Assembly: GCF_019793465.1 (NCBI RefSeq)
Contig: NZ_JAILYJ010000011.1
Location: forward strand, 124,001-188,000
Source of the DNA: Rhizobium croatiense
Lineage (GTDB): Bacteria; Pseudomonadota; Alphaproteobacteria; Rhizobiales; Rhizobiaceae
Length of the DNA: 64,000 nt
Reading direction: 5' to 3'
Shown here: positions 32,799 to 41,724 of the stretch, piece by piece
Numbering within the stretch: the stretch's first letter is position 1
Layout of the letters: each line of letters begins with the position of its first letter
Notes under the pieces: model-generated
What the model saw: only the letters and a program-made list of their open reading frames with translations
Database searches by the model: none
What the model was told of the DNA's origin: nothing
Position numbers and translations under genes: made by a program

Positions 32799-33715
32799 TC
32801 GACCCTCACGCGCGGATCGATCGAGGCATAGAGCATGTCGATCAGGATATTGATGAAGAAGATGACGACGGCGACGGCAAAGATCGATGCCTGGACGATC
32901 GCGAAATCGCGTTTCAGGATGCCGTCGATCAGAAGTTTGCCGATGCCAGGAAAGCCGAAGACCACTTCGACGACACCGCCGCCGCCGGCGAACTGCGCGG
33001 CGAGATCGCCGGTCACCGTGACCGCCGGAAGGAGCGCGTTGCGAAGCGCGTGCACGAAGGTGACGCGTCCGTCGCGGGCACCCTTGGCGCGGGCCGTTCG
33101 GACGAATGTTGCGTTCAGCGCTTCGATCATCGAGCCGCGGATGATCTGCACCAGCGTTCCGAAAGGTCGGGCAAACAGGCAGGCGACCGGCAACACCCAG
33201 TAGACGGGGCCGCCGAAACCCGACGTCGGCAGAATTCGGAAGGTGACCGCAAACAGAAGCACGCCCATCAGGCCGAGCCAGAAATCGGGTACGCTGGCGG
33301 CAGCCTGCGACAGGAGATTGACGCCCCGGTCGACCCAGCCCCCGGCATTCACCGCCGCAATCGAGCCGACCAGGATCGCGGCGGCAAAGGCGAGCGCCAA
33401 GGCGATGGCGCCGAGCGCCAACGTATTCGGCAGCGCTTCCAGCACGACCTCCATGGCTGGGCGATGGTGCCAGAGGGACATCCCGAAATCGAGGCTGAGC
33501 ATATCCCAGGCCCAATCGAAGAACTGGGCGAGCAACGAACGATCGAGCCCAAGGCGGACGCGCATGGCTTCGCGCGCCGCATCCGAGGCGTCGACAGGCA
33601 GATAGAGATTCACGGGATCACCCGTCAGCCGCACGAGGAAGAAAGCGGACGTCATCAGCGCCGCAAGCGCCAGCGCCGCGAATGCTGCGCGTCTCAGGAA
33701 ATAGGTGAGGGACAT
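32795..33715 (-). CDS. Dipeptide-type ABC importer permease (DppB-type)
   Basis: A 306-residue permease with the DppB pattern: an N-terminal helix (AAFAALALAALMTSAFFLVRLTGDPVNLY), a large periplasmic loop with GLDRSLLAQFFDWAWDMLSLDFGMSLW, and the EAA loop RTARAKGARDGRVTFVHALRNALLP near residue 215. It is the first permease after the binding-protein gene, 29 nt downstream. Confidence 0.92.
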   Translation of the reverse strand: MSLTYFLRRAAFAALALAALMTSAFFLVRLTGDPVNLYLPVDASDAAREAMRVRLGLDRSLLAQFFDWAWDMLSLDFGMSLWHHRPAMEVVLEALPNTLALGAIALALAFAAAILVGSIAAVNAGGWVDRGVNLLSQAAASVPDFWLGLMGVLLFAVTFRILPTSGFGGPVYWVLPVACLFARPFGTLVQIIRGSMIEALNATFVRTARAKGARDGRVTFVHALRNALLPAVTVTGDLAAQFAGGGGVVEVVFGFPGIGKLLIDGILKRDFAIVQASIFAVAVVIFFINILIDMLYASIDPRVRVE

Positions 33716-33744
33716 CCGCTCTCCTCAGGCAACAGAGGTTACGA

Positions 33745-35262
33745 TCAGCGATAGCTGATCGACTTCAGCTTGATCTCGTTGCCGGCCTGCACATCGGGGG
33801 TGTAGTTCACGTCCTTTGCGACGCGGGCAATCGAGACCATGTGGAAGAGCGGCGCGATATTGACCGCATCGACGGCGATGTATCGGAATGCTTCCTGGAA
33901 CAGCTTCTTGCGCTCGTCGCCGGTTGCCTTCGAACCATCGGCGATCAGCTTGTCGAGCTTGGGGTCTGCGATTGTCGCCTGATTGCCGTCGGTGGTGAAG
34001 CGGTTGGGCAGAGTGAACACGGCGTCTCCCTCGGCATTGTCGATCTGCGTCTGCAGGATGGACGGCTGACGATCCTTGTCCCACGGCTTCAGAAGCCGCT
34101 TCAGCCACGGGCTGGTCTCGAGCATTTCAAGCCGCGCATTGAAACCGGCATCCGCCAGCATCGCCTGAACGGCCTCCAGGCTTTCGGAGGAGTTGGGATA
34201 GATGCCGATGCGACCGTAGATGACGATCTCCTTATCGACCGGCACGCCATCGGCCTTGGCTGCAGCAAGCAGCGACTTCGCCTTTTCCGGATCATAGGTC
34301 CAGACGGGAATGTCGGGATTGAAGCCGAACACCGAAGGCGGAACGACCTGCATCGCCTTCTGGGCGTCCCCATGGAAAATGGTTCCGACGAGGCCGTCCC
34401 GGTCGATGGCGAGATTGAGCGCTTCGCGCACGCGTTTGTCGTTCAGTGGTGGGATCTGGGCATCGATCCTCAACAGCGAAGTTTCAGCGTTCGGAAAGGC
34501 CTGGTCCTGTTCGGTCGTGCCATCCTGCGGCGCGATTTCATAGGCGATCTGCGCTTCGCCGGTCTCCACCATTGCCGCACGAACGGCGGATTCGGCACGC
34601 CAGATGATCGTCGCGTTTTTGACCGCCGGCTTATCGCCCCAATAGCCGTCATAGGCTGTGAGCGTGACGGACTGGCCTGGCGTCCATGCTTCCAGCTTGT
34701 AAGGCCCCGTTCCGGCCGGGCTGCGCGTCTTGCCGTCGTTCGGGGTCGCCGGTGAACCAATGTCGACGGCAGACATCTTGTTCGGCAGGATTGGTTCGAC
34801 GACGTCAGTTTTGATGAGGACGGTCGTCGGATCGGCAGCCTGTGCGTTGAGCTTGACGCCCTTCAAGGTGGCCAGTCCGACTTCGCACGCCAGTGCCGGG
34901 TCTTGAGCCCGCTTGACGGCGGCGAGGACTGCGTTGGAATCGAACGGCTTGCCGTCATGGAACGTCACGCCCTCGCGCAGCTTGAACTCCCAGGTCAGCT
35001 CATCGACCTGTCGCCAGCCGGTGGCCAGGCTTGGAACGACCGATCCGTCCTGCGGGCTGAGGTTGACCAGCGCCTCAGTGATATTGTTGTGCAGGATGCG
35101 GGAGTTTCCCGAAAGGTCGGTGTCGCAGGGATCCAGCGACTTCGGTTCGTCCGTCACCACAACCGTCAGCTTGTCCTCGGCAGCGTAGGCGGGCATTGCA
35201 ACGCTCGCCGCCAAGGAGATTGCCAGCCCGATGCAAATTGCGTGGATAGTCCTTATCGCCAT
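33745..35262 (-). CDS. Dipeptide-type ABC importer substrate-binding protein (SBP family 5)
   Basis: A 505-residue family 5 binding protein. The start ATG 35262 (MAIRTIHAICIG) is chosen because GGGAGGAGG lies about 7 nt before it; the frame is open 12 codons further. The signal peptide ends near MPAYAAED. Family marks are VVVTDEPKSLDPCDTDLSGNSRILHNNITEALV, LREGVTFHDGKPFDS, NDKRVREALNLAIDRDGLV. It delivers ligand to the two permeases. It is divergent from the IclR regulator over 200 bp with an operator-like palindrome between them. Confidence 0.92.
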   Translation of the reverse strand: MAIRTIHAICIGLAISLAASVAMPAYAAEDKLTVVVTDEPKSLDPCDTDLSGNSRILHNNITEALVNLSPQDGSVVPSLATGWRQVDELTWEFKLREGVTFHDGKPFDSNAVLAAVKRAQDPALACEVGLATLKGVKLNAQAADPTTVLIKTDVVEPILPNKMSAVDIGSPATPNDGKTRSPAGTGPYKLEAWTPGQSVTLTAYDGYWGDKPAVKNATIIWRAESAVRAAMVETGEAQIAYEIAPQDGTTEQDQAFPNAETSLLRIDAQIPPLNDKRVREALNLAIDRDGLVGTIFHGDAQKAMQVVPPSVFGFNPDIPVWTYDPEKAKSLLAAAKADGVPVDKEIVIYGRIGIYPNSSESLEAVQAMLADAGFNARLEMLETSPWLKRLLKPWDKDRQPSILQTQIDNAEGDAVFTLPNRFTTDGNQATIADPKLDKLIADGSKATGDERKKLFQEAFRYIAVDAVNIAPLFHMVSIARVAKDVNYTPDVQAGNEIKLKSISYR

Positions 35263-35375
35263 GAAAGCCTCCTCCCGTTCCCAGCCGTGCGCCGGCATCC
35301 AGTTCGCGGCAACCGTACCGGCTGCGCAGGACCTGTTCGGCGCGCTATCGGCTTTACTTCCTCCCGCAAGCGCGT

Positions 35376-35393
35376 AGTGTCAAATACGACACT
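35376..35393. promoter_or_regulatory. Palindromic operator candidate between SBP and iclR
   Basis: AGTGTC (35376-35381) and GACACT (35388-35393) are perfect complements spaced by AAATAC, forming an 18-bp dyad in the divergent promoter region. A symmetric site of this size would suit an IclR dimer, and the IclR gene begins 70 bp to the right. Confidence 0.55.
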
Positions 35394-35464
35394 TGCGATG
35401 GACAAGATGGTTGCCAACGTCGGGCAAGTCAAGAAGATTAATTCTCTAATGGAATAGGAATTTC

Positions 35465-36250
35465 ATGAATGAACCGAAGCATGGTTCTCCCGTAGTGGAA
35501 AAGACGGCGCATCTGCTTGAGGCGGTGGCCGATGCGAAAACGGGTATTTCCCTTGGGGCTCTGGTCGATCAGCTGCATGTGCCCCGCTCGACGGTCTATC
35601 GCATTCTGAATTCGCTCACTGCGCACGGCCTGGTCGCGCGGGTCAATGGCGGAGCCTCCTACGAACTGGGGCCGAAATTCGTCGAGCTTGCCCGGCGGAT
35701 ATCGCCCGGCGCCGATCGGGTGACGCTCATCGAGGCGGCAAGGCCAATTCTTGCGGCGGCGGCGGAGCGGATAATGGAATCCTTCAAGCTGGCCGTGCCC
35801 GAGGGGCATGAGATGATGACGATATTTGCCGCTTCGAGTCCCGGCGATTATGCTTTGTTTATCAAGGTCGGCGCGCGCTCGCGCAAGCACGTCGGAGCGG
35901 CGGGCAAGCTTGCTCTGGCCTATTCGGACTATAGTGAAGCCGAAGCCTACTGCGCCAGCGGGCTGGAGGCCAAGACGCCCTACACGATCACTGATCCGGA
36001 GGCGCTGAAAGAGGCGCTCGTGGAAATTCGCCGCAACGGATACGCTGAGGACAATCAGGAATCCAACCTCGGCTTGCGGGCCTTCGCCGCGCCGGTATTC
36101 GATGATCAAGGCCGTCTGATCGCCACCGTCAGCGTGCCTTTCATTGGGGAGGCAACACCGGATCGGGCTCGGTCGATCCGGCGCGAGGTCCTGGAGGCGG
36201 CTGCTACGCTGACGAAAACCATCAATGGGCTCCATCCATTGTCCAAATAA
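35465..36250 (+). CDS. IclR-family transcriptional regulator
   Basis: A 261-residue IclR regulator with N-terminal HTH (GSPVVEKTAHLLEAVADAKTGISLGALVDQLHVPRSTVYRILNSLTAHGLV) and the C-terminal effector domain (GARSRKHVGAAGKLALAYSD, GYAEDNQESNLGLRAFAAPVFDDQGRLIATVSVPF). The start follows AGGAATTTC. It is divergent from the ABC importer and upstream of an RraA-like gene, so it likely controls both by responding to the imported compound. Confidence 0.92.
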   Translation: MNEPKHGSPVVEKTAHLLEAVADAKTGISLGALVDQLHVPRSTVYRILNSLTAHGLVARVNGGASYELGPKFVELARRISPGADRVTLIEAARPILAAAAERIMESFKLAVPEGHEMMTIFAASSPGDYALFIKVGARSRKHVGAAGKLALAYSDYSEAEAYCASGLEAKTPYTITDPEALKEALVEIRRNGYAEDNQESNLGLRAFAAPVFDDQGRLIATVSVPFIGEATPDRARSIRREVLEAAATLTKTINGLHPLSK

Positions 36251-36323
36251 GAAACTACAAATCCACTATTGAACAAATATTTTGATATGGTAGATCTTTC
36301 ACCGAACAAGGGGGAGGGATCTC

Positions 36324-37046
36324 ATGACCGCTTTGGACCCATCGGTTTACGCCAAACTTTTGCAGACGAATTCGGCGAGCCTCAGCAGTTTGCTGCTGAA
36401 GCGGGGGCTGAGGAACACCGCTGTTCGCGGGGTGCGGCCGCTCGCGGCCGCCGAAAAACCGATGATCGGTCCGGCCGTCACCGTCCGTTATATTCCGGCC
36501 CGCGAGGATATCGACGGTTCGACCTATAGTTCCGATCCGTCCAACCAGCAGCGCAAGGCGATCGACACGATAGCGGAGGGCCACGTCCTTGTGTTCGACT
36601 GCCGCTCGATCGCCGAGATCGCAGGCATTGGCGCGGTACTGGCTCGTCGCCTTGTCTATCGCGGCTGCGCCGGTCTCGTGCTCGACGGAGGCGTTCGCGA
36701 CACCGCCGATATCGCTCAGCTCGGGCTTCCCACCTATTGCCTGGGTCCTGCGGCGCCCGCCAATCTGGTTGCCCATCACGCATCGGATATGAACCAGCCG
36801 ATTGCCTGCGGCGGCGTTGCGGTCTACCCGGACGACATCGTTTTTGGAGACAGCGAAGCCGTCATCATCATTCCTCGGGAATATGTAGGTGAAATCGCCG
36901 ATGAGGCCGTCGCGATGGAGGAGCAGGAGGAGTTTCTGAAGCTGGAGATCGAATCCGGCAAGCCAACACTCGGCGTCTATCCGCCCAACAAAGAAACGCT
37001 CGAGCGGTTCGAGGCGTGGCGCAAGGCCCGTGTTCAAGCCGTCTGA
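36324..37046 (+). CDS. RraA-like / 4-hydroxy-4-methyl-2-oxoglutarate-aldolase-family protein
   Basis: A 240-residue RraA/MenG-like protein. The family pocket is visible: GLVLDGGVRDTADI (the G-x-R-D-x2-D metal and substrate motif near residues 118-126), and downstream PDDIVFGDSEAVIIIP. Such proteins are divalent-metal class II aldolases or decarboxylases for pyruvate-type hydroxyacids; the RNase E inhibitor name applies only to the enteric branch. It follows the iclR gene by 73 bp in the same direction and probably works on the ligand of the divergent importer. Confidence 0.85.
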   Translation: MTALDPSVYAKLLQTNSASLSSLLLKRGLRNTAVRGVRPLAAAEKPMIGPAVTVRYIPAREDIDGSTYSSDPSNQQRKAIDTIAEGHVLVFDCRSIAEIAGIGAVLARRLVYRGCAGLVLDGGVRDTADIAQLGLPTYCLGPAAPANLVAHHASDMNQPIACGGVAVYPDDIVFGDSEAVIIIPREYVGEIADEAVAMEEQEEFLKLEIESGKPTLGVYPPNKETLERFEAWRKARVQAV

Positions 37047-37485
37047 GGCGCGGCTTATGTTTTCTAAAGGTCGTTGGCATCAGCCGCGCACATCCGATCC
37101 GCCGCGAAGCGGTCATGGATGCGGCGATGAAGGCTTGGGAGCCGTGCCGCATATTTGACTCGTATATTTGATCGTCCGTCTTGTCTTGACGCGGGCCAGC
37201 GCTCGTTGCTGCGGGAAATTTCTGCGTCCCCGACAGAAATGATATATTTGCGCCGACTGACACAAGACGTTCATTTGAACATTGTATCTGTGCATTCGAG
37301 CGGCTGGCGGCGAATGCTGGCCGTGTCGATCAAGCTATGACTCTGAGAAGCCGTTCCGCGCTCATTGTGCGAGCACCTCGATATGTTCATTTGAACATTC
37401 CGTTATTGCAATGTGAAACTCCGCTGCTACCATTGCCGCGCGTCTGGAGCGGGAGGCTGCGGACCGAGAGAAAGTGGGAGTGACC
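37047..37485 (+). promoter_or_regulatory. ugpB: Regulatory region of the ugp operon with two identical operator palindromes
   Basis: No gene is supported in this 439-bp gap. The 15-bp word GTTCATTTGAACATT occurs twice, at 37269-37283 and 37385-37399 (the second as TGTTCATTTGAACATT from 37384). Each is centred on the dyad GTTCA-TT-TGAAC. The copies are 116 bp apart, eleven helical turns, so they face the same side of the DNA and could be looped together. The likely binder is the DeoR-type regulator encoded in the operon (42484-43269). The ribosome site GGGAG precedes the ugpB ATG. Confidence 0.7.
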
Positions 37486-38808
37486 ATGAATAAGATCGCT
37501 TTTTTCCTGACCGCAGGACTGACCAGCCTGTCGTTGTCTGCGCCAGCAATGGCCGCCACGAAGATCCAGTGGTGGCATGCAATGGGCGGCGAGAACGGCG
37601 CGAAGCTGGAGCAAATCGCCAAGGGGTTCAACGCGTCTCAGGCCGATTATGAAATCGTTCCGGTTTTCAAGGGCAATTACGATGAGACGCTGACGGGCGC
37701 CATCGCTGCCTTCCGGGCCAACCAGCAGCCCGCCATCGTCCAGGTGTATGAAGTCGGCACCGGCACCATGATGGCGGCCCAGGGCGCCATTTATCCCGTG
37801 TACCAGTTGATGAAGGATGAAGGCGAACCTTGGGATCAAAACAAGTTCATTGCGCCTGTTGTGGGCTACTACTCGGACACCAGCGGCAATGTTTTGTCTC
37901 TGCCTTTCAACTCCTCCACGCCGATCCTGTATTACAACAAGGATGTGTTCAAGAAAGCTGGGCTTGATCCGGAGACGCCGCCGAAAACCTGGGCTGACGT
38001 GGAAGCCTTCTCGCGCACGATCATGAAGTCGGGCGCTGCCAAATGCGGGTTTACAAGCGGCTGGATCTCGTGGGTGCAAACCGAAAATCTCAACGCCCTG
38101 CACGACAAGCCTTACTCCACCAAGGCAAACGGCTTCGGCGGCCTGGACGCGGAATTTACCTTCAACAACGATCTGACGATCCGCCACTGGGGGAACCTGA
38201 AGAAGTGGCAGGATGAAGGCCTCTTCAAATTCGGCGGACCTGTGGGCGGCGATAATGCCCCTCCGATGTTCTATTCGCAGGAATGCGCGATGTATATGAA
38301 CTCGTCGGCCGGCCGTGCCGGCGTCATCAACAATGCCAAAAATTTCAAGGTCGGTTTCGCCCCGCTTCCCTATTATGACGACGTCATCGCGCAGCCGCTC
38401 AATTCGATCATCGGCGGCGCCACGCTTTGGACGCTGAAGGGTCGTCCGGAGGAAGAATATAAGGGTGTGGCAAAGTTCTACACCTATCTGCAGAAGCCGG
38501 AAGTTCAGGCCGACTGGCATCAGTTCTCAGGCTATCTGCCGATCACCGAGGCTGCCTACAAGCTGAGCCAGGAGCAGGGATTTTATGAAAAGAATCCTGG
38601 CGCAGATGTCGGCATCAAGCAGTTGACGCGGGTCACGCCGACCGAAAATTCCAAGGGTATCCGCTTCGGCAATTACGTCCAGGTTCGCGGCATCATCGAT
38701 GATGAATTCGCAGCACTGATGGGCGGCAAGAAGACCGCGAAGGAAGCGCTTGATTCCGTTGTCGCGCGCGGCAACGAGCAGCTTCGCGATTTCCAATCCG
38801 CCAACTAA
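37486..38808 (+). CDS. ugpB: Glycerol-3-phosphate ABC importer binding protein
   Basis: A 440-residue periplasmic binding protein of the UgpB type. The signal peptide (MNKIAFFLTAGLTSLSLSAPAMA) ends before ATKIQWWHAMGGENG, a characteristic UgpB opening. Further family marks are FKGNYDETLTGAIAAFRANQQPAIVQVYEVGT and LPFNSSTPILYYNKD. ATG 37486 was chosen over GTG 37474 because it has GGGAG 6 nt upstream and a proper signal. It binds sn-glycerol-3-phosphate or glycerophosphodiesters. A strong hairpin follows the stop. Confidence 0.93.
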   Translation: MNKIAFFLTAGLTSLSLSAPAMAATKIQWWHAMGGENGAKLEQIAKGFNASQADYEIVPVFKGNYDETLTGAIAAFRANQQPAIVQVYEVGTGTMMAAQGAIYPVYQLMKDEGEPWDQNKFIAPVVGYYSDTSGNVLSLPFNSSTPILYYNKDVFKKAGLDPETPPKTWADVEAFSRTIMKSGAAKCGFTSGWISWVQTENLNALHDKPYSTKANGFGGLDAEFTFNNDLTIRHWGNLKKWQDEGLFKFGGPVGGDNAPPMFYSQECAMYMNSSAGRAGVINNAKNFKVGFAPLPYYDDVIAQPLNSIIGGATLWTLKGRPEEEYKGVAKFYTYLQKPEVQADWHQFSGYLPITEAAYKLSQEQGFYEKNPGADVGIKQLTRVTPTENSKGIRFGNYVQVRGIIDDEFAALMGGKKTAKEALDSVVARGNEQLRDFQSAN

Positions 38809-38816
38809 GGGCTCCG

Positions 38817-38847
38817 GGCAGGGGGGCGGCTAAGCCGGCCCCCTGCC
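38817..38847 (+). terminator. Strong GC hairpin between ugpB and ugpA (attenuator or stabiliser)
   Basis: GGCAGGGGG (38817-38825) pairs with CCCCCTGCC (38839-38847), and inside it CGGC (38827-38830) with GCCG (38834-38837) around a TAA loop; only one position is mismatched. It lies 9 nt after the ugpB stop with no T-run. It probably protects the ugpB message or reduces read-through, giving more binding protein than permease. Confidence 0.65.
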
Positions 38848-38870
38848 TCTCCGTCAGTCAGTGAGGGCCC

Positions 38871-39755
38871 ATGCAAACCAAACGGACCGTCTTTCCCAAT
38901 AAGGTCTTGCCTTATCTGCTTATTGCTCCCCAGATTCTGATAACCGTGGTCTTCTTCCTGTGGCCCGCCGCAACCGCCTTCTGGCAGTCGTTCCTTCGCC
39001 AGGATGCCTTCGGTTTCAAAACGAGCTTCGTCTGGTTCCAAAATTATCGCCGGCTCTTTGCCGATCCGCTCTATATGGACGCCTTCGGCCACACCCTGGT
39101 CTTTGCCGTTCTGGTGACGGTCTTGTCGACGGCGATTGCCCTTATTCTGGCAGCCGCCGCCATGCGAGTGCTGCGCACGTCCCGCCTTTATTCGACCCTG
39201 CTGATCTGGCCTTACGCCGTCGCGCCCGCGATCGCGGGCATACTCTGGTGGTTCATGTTCAATCCCTCGATCGGCATCGTCGCCTATATGCTGCGCAGCA
39301 TGGGGGTCAGCTGGAACCATCTGATCAACCCGAACGATGCGATGATCCTGATCGTCATCGCCGCCACCTGGAAACAGATTTCCTATAACTTTCTGTTCTT
39401 CCTGGCCGCGCTGCAATCTGTGCCGCGCTCGCTTCAGGAAGCAGGCGCCATCGACGGCGCCGGGCCGGTAAAGCGTTTCTGGACGATCGTCTTTCCTTTG
39501 ATCTCGCCGACCACTTTCTATCTGGTCGTCATCAACATCGTTTACGCGATGTTCGATACTTTCGGCATCGTTCATGCGACGACGCAGGGCGGACCGGCGC
39601 GCGCCACGGAAATTCTGGTCTACAAGGTCTATTTCGACGGCTTCATCGGTCTCAACCTGGGCTCCTCGGCGGCGCAGTCGGTCATACTGATGGTGATCGT
39701 GATTGCACTGACCGCGATCCAGTTCCGCTTCGTCGAACGCCGCGTGCAATATTGA
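38871..39755 (+). CDS. ugpA: Glycerol-3-phosphate ABC importer permease UgpA
   Basis: A 294-residue MalF-type permease with six membrane helices, WPAATAFWQSF near the N-terminus and the EAA loop SLQEAGAIDGAGPVKRFWTIVFPLISPT around residue 190. It forms a heterodimer with UgpE. It begins 62 nt after ugpB, past the hairpin, with GTGAGGG upstream. Confidence 0.93.
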   Translation: MQTKRTVFPNKVLPYLLIAPQILITVVFFLWPAATAFWQSFLRQDAFGFKTSFVWFQNYRRLFADPLYMDAFGHTLVFAVLVTVLSTAIALILAAAAMRVLRTSRLYSTLLIWPYAVAPAIAGILWWFMFNPSIGIVAYMLRSMGVSWNHLINPNDAMILIVIAATWKQISYNFLFFLAALQSVPRSLQEAGAIDGAGPVKRFWTIVFPLISPTTFYLVVINIVYAMFDTFGIVHATTQGGPARATEILVYKVYFDGFIGLNLGSSAAQSVILMVIVIALTAIQFRFVERRVQY

Positions 39756-39767
39756 GGAGCGTCAAAG

Positions 39768-40616
39768 GTGGTTGAAAATCGTCCCTTCCTGAATGTCCTG
39801 GCGCACATCGTCCTGATCCTCGGCGTCACCATCGTGGTCTTCCCGGTCTATATCGCCTTCATCGCATCGAGCCACGGTCCGAACGACTTCCTGTCCGGCG
39901 TCGTACCGCTGGTGCCAGGACCGCACCTCATCGAGAACTATTCGACCATGCTGTCGTCAGGAATGACAAGTTCCGGTGCGCCGCCGATCGGGCCGATGAT
40001 GATCAACTCGTTGATCATGGCGGTCGGTGTCGCGGTCGGAAAGATTGCCATTTCCATTCTCTCCGCCTTCGCCATCGTCTATTTCCGGTTTCCCTTTCGC
40101 ACGCTCGCCTTCTGGATGATCTTCATCACGCTGATGTTGCCGGTCGAGGTGCGTATCGTGCCGACCTACAAGGTCGTCGCCGATCTGGGGATGTTGAACA
40201 ATTATGGCGGGCTCATCATTCCGCTGATCGCATCGGCAACGGCGACCTTCCTGTTCCGCCAGTTTTTCCTCACCGTTCCCGAGGAACTGATGGAGGCGGC
40301 TCGCGTCGATGGCGCAGGACCACTGAAATTCTTCCGCGATATCCTGCTGCCGCTGTCGGTGACCAATATCGCGGCGCTGTTCATCATCCTGTTCGTGCTC
40401 GGCTGGAACCAGTATCTGTGGCCGCTGATCGTCACCACCGACCAGAGCCTCTACACCGTCGTGATGGGCATCCAGCGGATGGCGGCAGTCGCGGATGCCG
40501 AGCCGAGATGGAATCTCGTCATGGCGGCGGTCATCCTGGCCGCTTTGCCGCCCGTCCTCGTCATCGTCGCCATGCAACGCCTTTTCGTCAAAGGCCTGGT
40601 CGAAACGGAGAAATGA
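39768..40616 (+). CDS. ugpE: Glycerol-3-phosphate ABC importer permease UgpE
   Basis: A 282-residue MalG-type permease starting at GTG 39768 (MVENRPFLNVLAHI), with AGGAG about 10 nt upstream. The EAA loop EELMEAARVDGAGPLKFFRDILLPLS is at about residue 180. It is 12 nt downstream of ugpA and 1 nt before ugpC, so they are translated as a unit. Confidence 0.93.
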   Translation: MVENRPFLNVLAHIVLILGVTIVVFPVYIAFIASSHGPNDFLSGVVPLVPGPHLIENYSTMLSSGMTSSGAPPIGPMMINSLIMAVGVAVGKIAISILSAFAIVYFRFPFRTLAFWMIFITLMLPVEVRIVPTYKVVADLGMLNNYGGLIIPLIASATATFLFRQFFLTVPEELMEAARVDGAGPLKFFRDILLPLSVTNIAALFIILFVLGWNQYLWPLIVTTDQSLYTVVMGIQRMAAVADAEPRWNLVMAAVILAALPPVLVIVAMQRLFVKGLVETEK

Positions 40617-40617
40617 A

Positions 40618-41664
40618 ATGGCCACGATCAATATTGTCGACGTCAAGAAAAACTATGGTTCCGTTCCCGCCGTCAACGGCATCAATCTGGCGGTTGCAGA
40701 CGGCGAATTCATCGTGCTCGTCGGCCCTTCCGGCTGCGGCAAATCAACCTTGCTTCGCATGATTGCCGGATTGGAATCGATCAGCGACGGGCAAGTCGAG
40801 ATTGCCGGCCGCAACGTAAACAAGGCAGAGCCGGCAGAGCGCGACATCGCCATGGTCTTCCAGAACTATGCGCTTTATCCGCACATGACGGTTCGCGGAA
40901 ACCTGGAATACGGCTTGAAAAACCGTGGCACGGCGCGTGCGGAAATCGATCGCCGCGTCAAGGAAGCGGCCGACATTCTCGAAATCGGACCGCTGCTCGA
41001 CCGCAAGCCACGCGAATTGTCGGGAGGGCAACGCCAGCGTGTCGCGATGGGACGTGCCATCGTCCGCGAACCGGCTGCGTTTCTTTTCGATGAGCCCCTG
41101 TCCAATCTCGATGCCAAGCTGCGGGTGCAGATGCGTGTCGAAATACGCCGGCTGCAGCGCCGGTTAAAGACCACCAGCATCTACGTCACCCATGACCAGC
41201 TCGAAGCCATGACGCTTGCCGACAGGCTCGTCGTCATGAATGGCGGGCTGGTCGAACAAGTCGGAACGCCGGTGGAGGTCTACGACCGCCCGGCGAGCTT
41301 GTTCGTTGCCGGCTTCATCGGCTCCCCGCCGATGAACCTGGTGCCGATCGACGTATTCAAGACGGTCGAGGCCGAGCGAAGCCTCACATTGCCCGAAGGG
41401 ACCGATATAGTCGGGCTTCGGCCGGATGCGCTGCTCGTCGAACAGCCCGCCGAGCCCTCCATCCGCCTCAGTGCGATCGTCGAATTGCTCGAGCCGATCG
41501 GCGGGGAAAGCCACCTGCATGTCAGATTGGGCGAGGGCCAGCAGACGATCGTCCTGACCGTTCAGGGCCGGCCGGACTTTCCCGAGGCCGCGCAGATCGA
41601 TGTCTTTGCCCGCATCGATCAGATGCACCCCTTCAACAGCAGGACGGGAAGGCGGACGGATTGA
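40618..41664 (+). CDS. ugpC: Glycerol-3-phosphate ABC importer ATPase UgpC
   Basis: A 348-residue ATPase of the MalK/UgpC type from ATG 40618 (MATINIVDVKKNYGSV); the frame is open into ugpE but not coding there. Walker A VGPSGCGKSTLLRMIAG, signature LSGGQRQRVAMGRAIVR, Walker B FLFDEPLSNLDAKL, switch YVTHDQLEAMTLADR, and a C-terminal OB-like regulatory domain (residues 235-348). In E. coli this domain senses signals and can be inhibited by phosphate; here that is only family knowledge. Confidence 0.94.
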   Translation: MATINIVDVKKNYGSVPAVNGINLAVADGEFIVLVGPSGCGKSTLLRMIAGLESISDGQVEIAGRNVNKAEPAERDIAMVFQNYALYPHMTVRGNLEYGLKNRGTARAEIDRRVKEAADILEIGPLLDRKPRELSGGQRQRVAMGRAIVREPAAFLFDEPLSNLDAKLRVQMRVEIRRLQRRLKTTSIYVTHDQLEAMTLADRLVVMNGGLVEQVGTPVEVYDRPASLFVAGFIGSPPMNLVPIDVFKTVEAERSLTLPEGTDIVGLRPDALLVEQPAEPSIRLSAIVELLEPIGGESHLHVRLGEGQQTIVLTVQGRPDFPEAAQIDVFARIDQMHPFNSRTGRRTD

Positions 41665-41724
41665 GACGCGCAGGCGTCCTCCGTCTTGCTCCGAGCCCCA
41701 AGAAGTCACGAAAGAGACGAGACA

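Noticed and set aside
31881..33515. A 544-residue frame extending the DppC-type permease upstream
   Set aside because: The extra 239 residues are Arg/Gly-rich and overlap the DppB-type gene in another frame; the ATGA start at 32798 gives a normal permease.
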